This document shows positions 1 to 5,926 of a stretch of 8,856 nt of DNA, one piece after another. A program made the position numbers and the translations under genes. Under the pieces are notes generated by a model. The model did no database searches and was not told where the DNA came from. It saw only the letters and a list, made by a program, of their open reading frames with translations. Source of the DNA: a bacterium (GTDB lineage: Bacteria; Patescibacteriota; Microgenomatia; Levybacterales; UBA12049). The first letter of the stretch is position 1; every line of letters starts with the position of its first letter. The DNA lies in assembly GCA_021784535.1 (NCBI GenBank), contig JAJYHW010000071.1:1-8856 (forward strand). Direction: 5' to 3'.

Positions 1-1182
1 AAAAAGAGAAAGAAGAACAACGTGAAAGAGAATAAATATGGTAAAGAGAGAGATACGTGTCCAGAGATTTTTTATTTCCGCGATACGGATGAAAAAAGAG
101 AGGGATAGTAAATCATAGCGCGGCGTTGACGTAAGGGTTCCTGTTAAAGAAGGCAAGATAAGATTAATAAGCGAGAAAATAGTAAGCCCAAGCAGGCTGA
201 GGCGAGCCGGTTGTTCTGTGTTCTTCCATAAACGCCAAAAATCATATAACAGAACAATAAGAAACAATGTGAAGAAAACAAATTCAATAACAGCGATAAA
301 ATAAGTAATATCATGCGAAGCTGTGAGAAAAATTTTAAGATACCGATAGTAAACCTGCGGTAAAAATACCAGATGACTTACCGTTCTTTCGTTATGAAAG
401 CCTGCTTGTTCATGATAAAAGGCGAGAAAATCCCCGGTTGTATAAAAAAGATATGCCATATAAATGGTAAGACCGTAAACTGGAGATAGTGAAATGAGAA
501 TAGTCTTTTTATTTGTGTAAAAAAAGTGAGAAAGTATTTGTATGTTTTCTTTTATCTTTTTCTGTTTCAACGGTAGCTTGTTGACATCAGTGAGCAATAT
601 CATAAAAAGAGGAATTATTAAAAATATACCGATAAGTTTTGTAAGCGATGCAAGTAGTGCGGCAATGAATACTTTTACATATTGTTTTTTTTGCGCAAAG
701 TAAAGAGCTGCAGTTAAGAAAAGAAAAAATAATCCTTCTGTATAAACAGTGCTGAAGAAAAATGAAGTCGGAAATGAAAGAAGAAAAAGAAATGTCCAGA
801 GGATTGCTTGAGGTTTTTTTCCAAGCAGTTCAAGATATTTTTTAAAAAAATAAAGCCCGCCTAAAAAACTGATATTTGCAATACATAATCCAGCCAGAAA
901 ATAGCTTTGTGCGAAAATTGGAGCAAGATAATGAATAAGTAATGGGTAAAAAGGAAAAAATGCATGCTCTGCTGGCCGATAGCCGTCGTGGGCAATTTGT
1001 AGATAATGTACGCCGTCAAAATTTGCAAATGGGAGAAGAAAGTGAATATTTTCCGAAAGATGCTGATAGGTATGAAAGCGATATGCGAAATTTGAAGGAA
1101 TTGGTTTGAGCAGGAAGGATAGGTATTCGATACTAAACTCAAGTATTTCCCAAATGAAAAAAAATGATGCAGCAAACAACAT
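1..1182 (-). CDS. PIG-V/GT39-like membrane glycosyltransferase (3' end cut by window edge)
   Basis: An open minus-strand frame runs from an ATG at 1182 off the left edge, giving 394 residues without a stop. It reads as a polytopic membrane protein. Residues 55-68 (FDGVHYLQIAHDGY) match the WDxxHYxxIAxxGY signature of PIG-V-type mannosyltransferases, with Asp56 in the place of the conserved acidic residue of the first lumenal/extracytoplasmic loop. FFPFYPLL (75-82), FPTSFFFSTVYTEG (137-150), SLTKLIG (179-185) and a late TLTSTPRY (about 349-356) are further family hallmarks. Such enzymes move a sugar from a polyprenyl-phosphate donor onto lipid or protein acceptors outside the membrane. An in-frame TAA at 1216-1218 precedes the start, so 1182 is the only ATG before the domain. 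There is no Shine-Dalgarno. It lies 63 bp downstream of the alcohol dehydrogenase on the same strand. Acceptor and donor are unknown; a generic GT39/DUF2029-like assignment remains possible. Confidence 0.75.
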   Translation of the reverse strand, partial: MLFAASFFFIWEILEFSIEYLSFLLKPIPSNFAYRFHTYQHLSENIHFLLPFANFDGVHYLQIAHDGYRPAEHAFFPFYPLLIHYLAPIFAQSYFLAGLCIANISFLGGLYFFKKYLELLGKKPQAILWTFLFLLSFPTSFFFSTVYTEGLFFLFLTAALYFAQKKQYVKVFIAALLASLTKLIGIFLIIPLFMILLTDVNKLPLKQKKIKENIQILSHFFYTNKKTILISLSPVYGLTIYMAYLFYTTGDFLAFYHEQAGFHNERTVSHLVFLPQVYYRYLKIFLTASHDITYFIAVIEFVFFTLFLIVLLYDFWRLWKNTEQPARLSLLGLTIFSLINLILPSLTGTLTSTPRYDLLSLSFFIRIAEIKNLWTRISLFTIFILFHVVLLSLF

Positions 1183-1203
1183 AATTTTTGTAAGACAATT
1201 TCA

Positions 1204-1233
1204 GTATAGATATTTTACAGGAAAAATTGTAGA
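1204..1233 (-). promoter_or_regulatory. possible promoter for the PIG-V-like gene
   Basis: On the minus strand, TCTACA (1233-1228) and TATACT (1209-1204) are separated by 18 bp. The -10 matches the consensus at five of six positions and the -35 at four of six. Transcription would begin about 14 nt before the ATG at 1182. The gene could equally be read through from the upstream dehydrogenase. Confidence 0.3.
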
Positions 1234-1245
1234 GGTAGTTTTATC

Positions 1246-2274
1246 TTATGGTCTGACAAGTACTTTGATTGCCTTATGTTCATCCATTGCTTTATATCCA
1301 TCGGGCAATTTATCAAGAGGAATTGTTAAATCAAATACAGGTGAAGGATCAATCTTTCCGGATAAAATATCAGGCATTAGTTCCGAAATATAATTTGCTG
1401 CCGGTGCCACTCCTCCGTTTACTCCGATATTTCGGCGAAACATATCAGGTATGGGAAGTTCTACGTCGTGCGGTACGCCGACATATCCGATTTTTCCACC
1501 AGCTCTTATCATCCCAAATGCCATTTCCCATGAAGATTTAGTACCGACACATTCCAGAATGCAATCAACGCCTATACCATCCGTGAGCTCTTTAATCTTT
1601 ATTACACTTTTTTCTCCGCGTTCACTGATAATATCAGTTGCGCCGAATTTTTTACCTACATCGGTTCTTTTTTGATGCCTACTCATTAAAATAATCCTTT
1701 TTGCACCCAAGCGTTTACTTGCAAGAACTGCGCATAATCCCACTGCTCCATCGCCAATCACTGCTACTGTTTTTTCTTTAGATACGCCAGCTGAGACAGC
1801 TGCATGATGACCGGTACACATAACATCAGAAAGCGTAAGCAATGCTGGCATGAGTGCTTTGTCGGTTTTTTTGGGAATCACAAAAAGGCATCCGTCAGCA
1901 AAAGGTGCGCGTGCTTTTTCTCCCTGACAGCCGTCTGTGTGATTCATACCCCATAAGCCACCGTGCCAGCAGGCACTTGAAATTCCGTTTTTGCATGCAG
2001 GGCAGGACATATCGCACCATGCAAATGGAGCAACGACAATATCTCCTACTTTTAGTTTTTTTACCTCATCTCCTACTTCTTCAACTATTCCAAGCATTTC
2101 ATGTCCGATTCTTCCCGTTTCATGTTTTGAAAGTCCACGATAATACCAAAGATCGGAGCCGCAAATACAACTGTAGGTTATTCTGATAATGGCATCTGTA
2201 GGGTCAATAATTTTTGGATCTGGTACTTCTTCAACTCGTATATCCCCTTTTTTATAAAAAATGCCAGCCCTCAT
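1246..2274 (-). CDS. zinc-dependent alcohol dehydrogenase (MDR superfamily)
   Basis: A complete 342-residue cytoplasmic medium-chain dehydrogenase. Catalytic zinc ligands are visible as Cys38 (CGSD), His58-Glu59 (GHE) and probably Asp150 (TLSDVMCTGHHA). The structural-zinc lobe has Cys87, Cys91, Cys94 and Cys102, with spacing C-x3-C rather than the usual C-x2-C at its start. The Rossmann motif is GDGAVG at 174-179. The segment after the second strand (MSRHQKR, about 197-203) carries Ser and Arg rather than an acidic residue, which in this superfamily favours NADP(H) over NAD(H); this is inference. The motifs LTLSDV, AVIGDGAVGLC and the ending YKAMDEHKAIKVLVRP resemble a subgroup I recall as widespread in Actinobacteria, so lateral acquisition is possible. 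The substrate cannot be deduced. The start at 2274 is supported by a TATAAT six bases upstream. Confidence 0.93.
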   Translation of the reverse strand: MRAGIFYKKGDIRVEEVPDPKIIDPTDAIIRITYSCICGSDLWYYRGLSKHETGRIGHEMLGIVEEVGDEVKKLKVGDIVVAPFAWCDMSCPACKNGISSACWHGGLWGMNHTDGCQGEKARAPFADGCLFVIPKKTDKALMPALLTLSDVMCTGHHAAVSAGVSKEKTVAVIGDGAVGLCAVLASKRLGAKRIILMSRHQKRTDVGKKFGATDIISERGEKSVIKIKELTDGIGVDCILECVGTKSSWEMAFGMIRAGGKIGYVGVPHDVELPIPDMFRRNIGVNGGVAPAANYISELMPDILSGKIDPSPVFDLTIPLDKLPDGYKAMDEHKAIKVLVRP

Positions 2275-2280
2275 ATCCTT

Positions 2281-2311
2281 ATTATAATTCGGAAAGATAA
2301 AATTGTTGTAA
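2281..2311 (-). promoter_or_regulatory. promoter of the alcohol dehydrogenase; predicted leaderless mRNA
   Basis: A perfect TATAAT lies at 2286-2281 on the minus strand, only 6 nt before the ATG at 2274, so the expected first transcribed base is at or next to the A of the start codon. The best -35 is poor (TTACAA, 2311-2306, 19-bp spacer). The AAGG between the -10 and the ATG is too close to serve as a Shine-Dalgarno and would be untranscribed. Confidence 0.55.
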
Positions 2312-2356
2312 GAAGATATTAATAATAAAGAAAGAGCTTTCCGTTGAGAAAAATAT

Positions 2357-2710
2357 TTAAAAAGTAGTTTGTGTAAGTATTTCCACTAAAACTACTGCTT
2401 CATTGTGTTTTGTATCTTTCGCGCCATAGACTAAAGTGATTATTTTATTTTTCTTTTCCAGTTGCTTAAGTTGTGCAAGAAGCATTTTTTTCTTCTGCAG
2501 TTCTTCTTTATATTTTTTTTGAAATTCTTTCCATTTTTGAGGATCATGACCAAACCATTTCCGCAAGTCGTCACTTGGCGCAATGTCTTTGAGCCAGAGG
2601 CTAAGTTTTGCCTTCTCTTTTGACATGCCGCGAGGCCATAGTCTGTCTACCAGAATACGCATACCATCAGATGCTTGAGAAGATTCATAGACGCGTTTTA
2701 TCTGTATCAT
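2357..2710 (-). CDS. DUF488 family protein (YeaO-like)
   Basis: A complete 117-residue cytoplasmic protein. The family signature is clear: KRVYE (5-9), DGMRILVDRLWPRGMSK (15-31), IAPSDDLRKWFGHDP (43-57), KWKEF (59-63), and the C-terminal LVYGAKDTKHNEAVVLVEIL region. DUF488 proteins of the YeaO type are usually 115-125 residues, so it is full length. Their molecular role is not established. Residues 64-90 are lysine-rich and helical and could be a short coiled coil. The start overlaps the stop of the upstream flavoprotein by 4 bp (ATGA, 2710-2707), suggesting translational coupling. A weak GGAA lies 9-12 nt before the ATG, one of the few Shine-Dalgarno-like elements here, as expected for an internal operon gene. 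Confidence 0.92.
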   Translation of the reverse strand: MIQIKRVYESSQASDGMRILVDRLWPRGMSKEKAKLSLWLKDIAPSDDLRKWFGHDPQKWKEFQKKYKEELQKKKMLLAQLKQLEKKNKIITLVYGAKDTKHNEAVVLVEILTQTTF

Positions 2711-3444
2711 TTCAGTATTCCGTTAAATTGCTCTATTTTTATCTGCTTATCGGAAATATGTAAATTTTTTAACAATCGGACAGTCCTCTCTATCATTGGG
2801 GGTGGACCAACAATATAATAGGTATATTCGCGTATATCTGCAAGATACTTTTTTAATAGTGCTTTGGTTACTCTTCCTGTTTCCCCGGACCAGGCAGCTT
2901 GTGACGATTCAGGTTTTGTTATTACATAAATGATATGTATTGAGGAATGCTCTGCTTCAATTTTTTTTAATTCGTCATAATAGATCATTTCTTCAGGAGT
3001 AGAAACAGAAGCAAAAAGAAACAATGGAATATTTTGGTTACTTTCTGCAGTATATTGCAAAAAACTATAAAAAGGCGTAATACCGATTCCTCCGGAAAGA
3101 AAAATCTGCGGTTTTTGTGCATTTTCATTAAAAATAAATGCTCCCATGGGGCCAAAAATTTTCACTTCATCGTCTTTTTGTAATTTTAGCAATGCTTTTT
3201 TAAAATCGCTATCCCCTATTTTTGTAGTGACAGAAATCGTTTGAGGATCCAATGGTGAAGAAGAAATGGTAAAAAATCGTGATGACCCCTTTTTGTCTTT
3301 TGCGGTTATTGGTAGCGTCCATCGGTTATATTGTCCTGAAAGAAATGTAAATCCCTGCGGTTTTTTAAAATAAAAAGTATATACATCTTTTGTAAGCGCA
3401 ATTTTATAAAGAAATGAAATAGTATGTACCTGAGCCGTATTCAT
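2707..3444 (-). CDS. FAD-dependent NAD(P)H oxidoreductase, ferredoxin-NADP reductase family
   Basis: A complete 245-residue two-domain flavoprotein. The N-terminal FAD-binding barrel shows LSGQY (35-39) and SRFFTISSSP (55-64), corresponding to the RxYS(T) flavin motif with Thr59 for Ser, followed by the FGPMGAF loop (97-103). The nucleotide-binding domain shows SGGIGITPF (117-125) and VGPPPMI (212-218, the usual CGPxxM with Val for Cys). It ends in IEQFNG, near where FNR enzymes place residues contacting flavin and nicotinamide. There is no C-terminal 2Fe-2S domain and no neighbouring ferredoxin, dioxygenase or hydrogenase subunit, so the electron partner is unknown. It is the first gene of a pair with the DUF488 gene. 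No strong promoter is seen; a TAAATT at 3457-3452 could give a leaderless start at 3444. Confidence 0.87.
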   Translation of the reverse strand: MNTAQVHTISFLYKIALTKDVYTFYFKKPQGFTFLSGQYNRWTLPITAKDKKGSSRFFTISSSPLDPQTISVTTKIGDSDFKKALLKLQKDDEVKIFGPMGAFIFNENAQKPQIFLSGGIGITPFYSFLQYTAESNQNIPLFLFASVSTPEEMIYYDELKKIEAEHSSIHIIYVITKPESSQAAWSGETGRVTKALLKKYLADIREYTYYIVGPPPMIERTVRLLKNLHISDKQIKIEQFNGILK

Positions 3445-3465
3445 AGCATATAATTTATTGATTAA

Positions 3466-3493
3466 TTGCGTTTTTTGCTCTATTTGCTAGAAT
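3466..3493 (+). promoter_or_regulatory. promoter of the small membrane protein gene
   Basis: TTGCGT at 3466-3471 and TAGAAT at 3488-3493 are separated by 16 bp, and TGC directly before the -10 makes it an extended -10. The ATG at 3503 lies 9 nt after the hexamer, so the leader would be only about 2-3 nt. Confidence 0.5.
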
Positions 3494-3502
3494 TATTTTA
3501 TC

Positions 3503-3811
3503 ATGAAGGGTTCAAAAAGAAATGTGACTCTTGTCCTTATCGGTATCTTTGTGTTTGTGGGGATGCTTGGATATATTTTTTTTGGAAATGCAAAACAAAT
3601 TCGCAGCAATGCGCCTTCTCCTGCCGTCTCCCAGTCTCCGACAATCGCAGTAAAAGATTTTGCACCCAAAGTTCCCCTGTCACAGAAGACAACGCTTCTT
3701 ATTCAGCGGTCTGACAGTTCGCGGGTGAAGTATCTCGTGCCGACAGATGAAGTGTCAATTTTTATTAAAAGTTTGCCGCAAGGTTCCCACGTTATTTCAC
3801 AATTGCCCTAA
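3503..3811 (+). CDS. small membrane-anchored protein of unknown function
   Basis: A complete 102-residue protein that I do not recognise. A positively charged N terminus (MKGSKR) is followed by one hydrophobic segment (about 8-28). Next is a Ser/Pro/Ala linker (about 34-47) and then a soluble segment (about 50-102) likely to lie outside the membrane. No lipobox Cys is present, so it looks like a signal anchor rather than a lipoprotein. The C-terminal part contains SRVKYLVPTDEVSIFIKSLP, which could be a small alpha/beta fold. A promoter-like element just upstream supports the start. Its TAA directly abuts the stop of the convergent histidine kinase. An overlapping plus-strand frame at 3466-3714 is a shadow. 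Coding status is fairly likely, function unknown. Confidence 0.7.
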   Translation: MKGSKRNVTLVLIGIFVFVGMLGYIFFGNAKQIRSNAPSPAVSQSPTIAVKDFAPKVPLSQKTTLLIQRSDSSRVKYLVPTDEVSIFIKSLPQGSHVISQLP

Positions 3812-4948
3812 TCAGGAGAATTTTGGCTGCTTCAAAGGGAAATCCAGAACAAATAGTGATCCGTTATTTGGTTTGCTTTTGAGATAGATTTTTCCTTTAT
3901 GGGCTTTTATTATTTGATAAGTGATATACAATCCCACCCCCAGGCCTTTGTAATCTCTTGATGAAACTGCCCGCTCAAAACGGTTGAAAATTCTTTTTTG
4001 TTGTTCTACAGGGATACCTATTCCCTGATCGCTTATTGCAATCTGCGCGCTCGTATTGGTTGTATCAACTTGAATTGTGACAGGCTTGTTATTGCCGTAT
4101 TTTATTGCGTTGGAAATAAGATTGACAACTGCCTGCTCCAGACGCACCTTGTCACAGTATCCTTTGACATTTGCTTTAATAGCGAGAACCAGTTGATTTT
4201 TGTCTGGCAGCCGGGATACAAACTTTTCAGCGACATCTTCCACAAGCGTTGAAATATTTGTTTCTTCAACTTCCAGTTCTATTTTTCCGGTTGTGATGAG
4301 AGAAAGATCAAGCAGATCATTTACCATTTTTGACAGGCGTTTACTTTGCTGCTCAGTGCTTTCAAGCATTTTCAACAAAGTCGCGACTGAAAAATTTGCG
4401 AGTGACACATTGCGGATATTATGAATGGCAGTTTGTACCTGCAGCAACATTGAGGTAACAGGCGTCTTGAGCTCATGAGACGCAATAGCAAGGAACTGAT
4501 CGCGCGCCTTAATTTCTGTTTTGGCAGTCTTATAATTATTTTCAAGAGTTTCAATCATTATGCGTGCTTGTCTTAGCTTCTTTTGATACTCTACAATTTT
4601 ATCCTGTTTTTTTGCGGTATGGAGAGCATAGCTGATAAAGGCTCCAACAAGGAAAAGGAGCAGTGCTTCTATTTCCAGATCAGTATTTATTGTGATAAGC
4701 GGATGGTTAAGCGGATAGAGCAGCATGATTGCAATATTCAGCGCGCTTAGTATTGTCGTAATCAGGCCAACAATAAAACCTCCATACCATGCGGTAAGTA
4801 CAATTGCTGGAATAAAGATAAGAAATGGATCAAATTGAGGTAAAAATATTAATAAAACAGCAGCAATCAGACCTGTAGCAACATTAAGGACTATATAGGC
4901 AATTAAACGTGTTATTGATGATGCCTGCGGCTTTGTTATGACATGCAT
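3812..4948 (-). CDS. orphan sensor histidine kinase with DUF4118-like membrane domain
   Basis: A complete 378-residue protein. Residues about 12-110 form a four-helix membrane domain resembling DUF4118 (the KdpD-type membrane sensor): hydrophobic stretches near 14-36, 42-53, 56-78 and 93-110 with the WYGGFIVGL signature. A helical linker (113-150) leads to the H-box FLAIASHELKTP with phospho-acceptor His158. The ATPase domain has the N-box NLISNAIKYG (276-285), G1 DQGIGIP (307-313), F-box IFNRFERA (320-327) and G2 GLGVGL (335-340), so all catalytic elements are intact. No receiver domain, HAMP or PAS is seen, and no response regulator gene lies in the window, so its partner must be elsewhere. 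It follows the patatin-like gene with an 81-bp gap. A 21-bp inverted repeat covers its start codon. Confidence 0.94.
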   Translation of the reverse strand: MHVITKPQASSITRLIAYIVLNVATGLIAAVLLIFLPQFDPFLIFIPAIVLTAWYGGFIVGLITTILSALNIAIMLLYPLNHPLITINTDLEIEALLLFLVGAFISYALHTAKKQDKIVEYQKKLRQARIMIETLENNYKTAKTEIKARDQFLAIASHELKTPVTSMLLQVQTAIHNIRNVSLANFSVATLLKMLESTEQQSKRLSKMVNDLLDLSLITTGKIELEVEETNISTLVEDVAEKFVSRLPDKNQLVLAIKANVKGYCDKVRLEQAVVNLISNAIKYGNNKPVTIQVDTTNTSAQIAISDQGIGIPVEQQKRIFNRFERAVSSRDYKGLGVGLYITYQIIKAHKGKIYLKSKPNNGSLFVLDFPLKQPKFS

Positions 4949-4963
4949 AGCAATGCTATGAAT
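4943..4963. repeat. inverted repeat spanning the histidine kinase start codon
   Basis: CATAGC (4946-4951), AAT, then GCTATG (4955-4960) form a perfect 6-3-6 inverted repeat. Arms extend to 9 bp with one mismatch over 4943-4963. It covers the ATG at 4948-4946 and the bases just upstream. It could be an operator or an mRNA hairpin limiting initiation; chance cannot be excluded at this size. Confidence 0.5.
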
Positions 4964-4966
4964 GGT

Positions 4967-4975
4967 AGTGTATCA
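4967..4975 (-). promoter_or_regulatory. possible extended -10 for the histidine kinase
   Basis: TGATACACT at 4975-4967 on the minus strand resembles an extended -10 (TGn followed by TACACT, four of six). No convincing -35 exists. Transcription would start about 12 nt before the ATG, putting the inverted repeat at the very 5' end of the mRNA. Confidence 0.25.
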
Positions 4976-5029
4976 CAACAATGAAAGAGGTATGTATGAG
5001 TTATTTTTACATCCCGATGCTAATGATAT

Positions 5030-5896
5030 TTATCTTATCCGGAAAAATGAAAAAAATTTATGAAGCGGTAATTGTCTTTGTTGAAACTCTAAAATTTGTT
5101 TTTTAATATCCGGTATTACCCGGTCTGCTGCGTCTTCGCCTTCCTGAATAATCTGTCGTACTTTGTTATTATCAAAAATATGTTTCCATCCGACAAGACC
5201 TATCTGCAATTTATTAAGAGGTGTGATAATGATATCAGCATTGCTGATAGAATATAACGCCAGGTTATGGCGGAGTATGTTTATTGCTAGAAGAGGAATC
5301 TTTGATAACGGAGGCAAATTGGCGATTGGATTTTCCTGATATACACGGTCAAGATTTACCGCGATAGTGAGATCAGCGCCCATTGCCGCGACGACAGATA
5401 CGGGGACAGGATTTGAAAGCCCGCCATCTGCCAGTAATTTGTCAAGATAAGAAAGCGGTTGAAAAATAGTTGGAATAGCAATACTCGCGCGAATTGCTTT
5501 TGCAACATCGCCTTCTGAAAAATATACTGAATCAGCAGTGTTGAAATCTGTTGCTACGATTGTTAGCGGAATTTGTAAATCCTGAAAAGTTGCGTTTTGA
5601 AGAATTTCTGAAATAAATTTTTCGGTTTTTTGTCCTTTCATAATGCCTCCGATGACAGTAAAATCAAACAAGCCTACGCCTCGTTTTCTGTCAAAGTGTA
5701 AAACCAGCTCTTCCAGTTTTTTCACATTACGGTATCGGGCGTAGTGTGCGCCTATGACAGAGCCGATACTTGACGCGGCAATATAATCGATTGGAATTTT
5801 GTGTTTTTCAAGTGATTTGAGAACGCCGATGTGGGCCAGTCCCTTGGCTCCCCCGCTTCCTAACGCGAGGCCGATTTTTGGATTTTTCTGTGCCAT
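5030..5896 (-). CDS. patatin-like phospholipase (RssA type)
   Basis: A complete 288-residue alpha/beta hydrolase. Visible family elements are IGLALGSGGAKGLAHIGVL (8-26) with the oxyanion-hole glycines GGAKG (15-19), the nucleophile elbow ASSIG (41-45) with Ser43, SIAIPTIFQP (138-147), and LLADGGLSNPVP (154-165) with Asp157 completing the Ser-Asp dyad. The first Gly of GxSxG is Ala41 (codon GCG), an uncommon variant. No signal peptide is seen, so a cytoplasmic or membrane-associated acyl-hydrolase on phospholipids is expected. Length fits the small bacterial patatins (about 260-320 residues). The C terminus (about 264-288) is basic and aromatic and may touch membrane. It begins 30 bp after the Fic gene on the same strand, with its own TATAAT just upstream. 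Confidence 0.95.
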   Translation of the reverse strand: MAQKNPKIGLALGSGGAKGLAHIGVLKSLEKHKIPIDYIAASSIGSVIGAHYARYRNVKKLEELVLHFDRKRGVGLFDFTVIGGIMKGQKTEKFISEILQNATFQDLQIPLTIVATDFNTADSVYFSEGDVAKAIRASIAIPTIFQPLSYLDKLLADGGLSNPVPVSVVAAMGADLTIAVNLDRVYQENPIANLPPLSKIPLLAINILRHNLALYSISNADIIITPLNKLQIGLVGWKHIFDNNKVRQIIQEGEDAADRVIPDIKKQILEFQQRQLPLHKFFSFFRIR

Positions 5897-5904
5897 ACGT
5901 TTTT

Positions 5905-5910
5905 ATTATA
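5905..5910 (-). promoter_or_regulatory. -10 element of the patatin-like gene, very short leader
   Basis: A perfect TATAAT lies at 5910-5905 in the 30-bp gap after the Fic gene, 8 nt before the ATG. No -35 is recognisable at 16-18 bp, so strength is uncertain. If used, the leader would be about 1-2 nt. Confidence 0.45.
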
Positions 5911-5926
5911 CTCTTTGAAGGATTTG

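Noticed and set aside
861..1175. Minus-strand 104-codon open frame within the left-edge gene
   Set aside because: It overlaps the PIG-V-like frame, which runs through the same bases on the same strand with recognisable family motifs; this is a shadow.
1269..1675. Plus-strand open frames opposite the alcohol dehydrogenase
   Set aside because: They are antisense to a gene with clear catalytic motifs and have no recognisable protein features.
2330..2341. GAAAGAGCTTTC as an intrinsic terminator after the DUF488 gene or before the dehydrogenase
   Set aside because: The stem is five A/T-rich pairs with a 2-nt loop, too weak, and no proper T tract follows on the minus strand.
3449..3454. TATAAT on the plus strand as promoter of the 3503 gene
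   Set aside because: No -35 lies at the right distance and it would give a leader of about 42 nt; the extended -10 at 3488-3493 is better placed.
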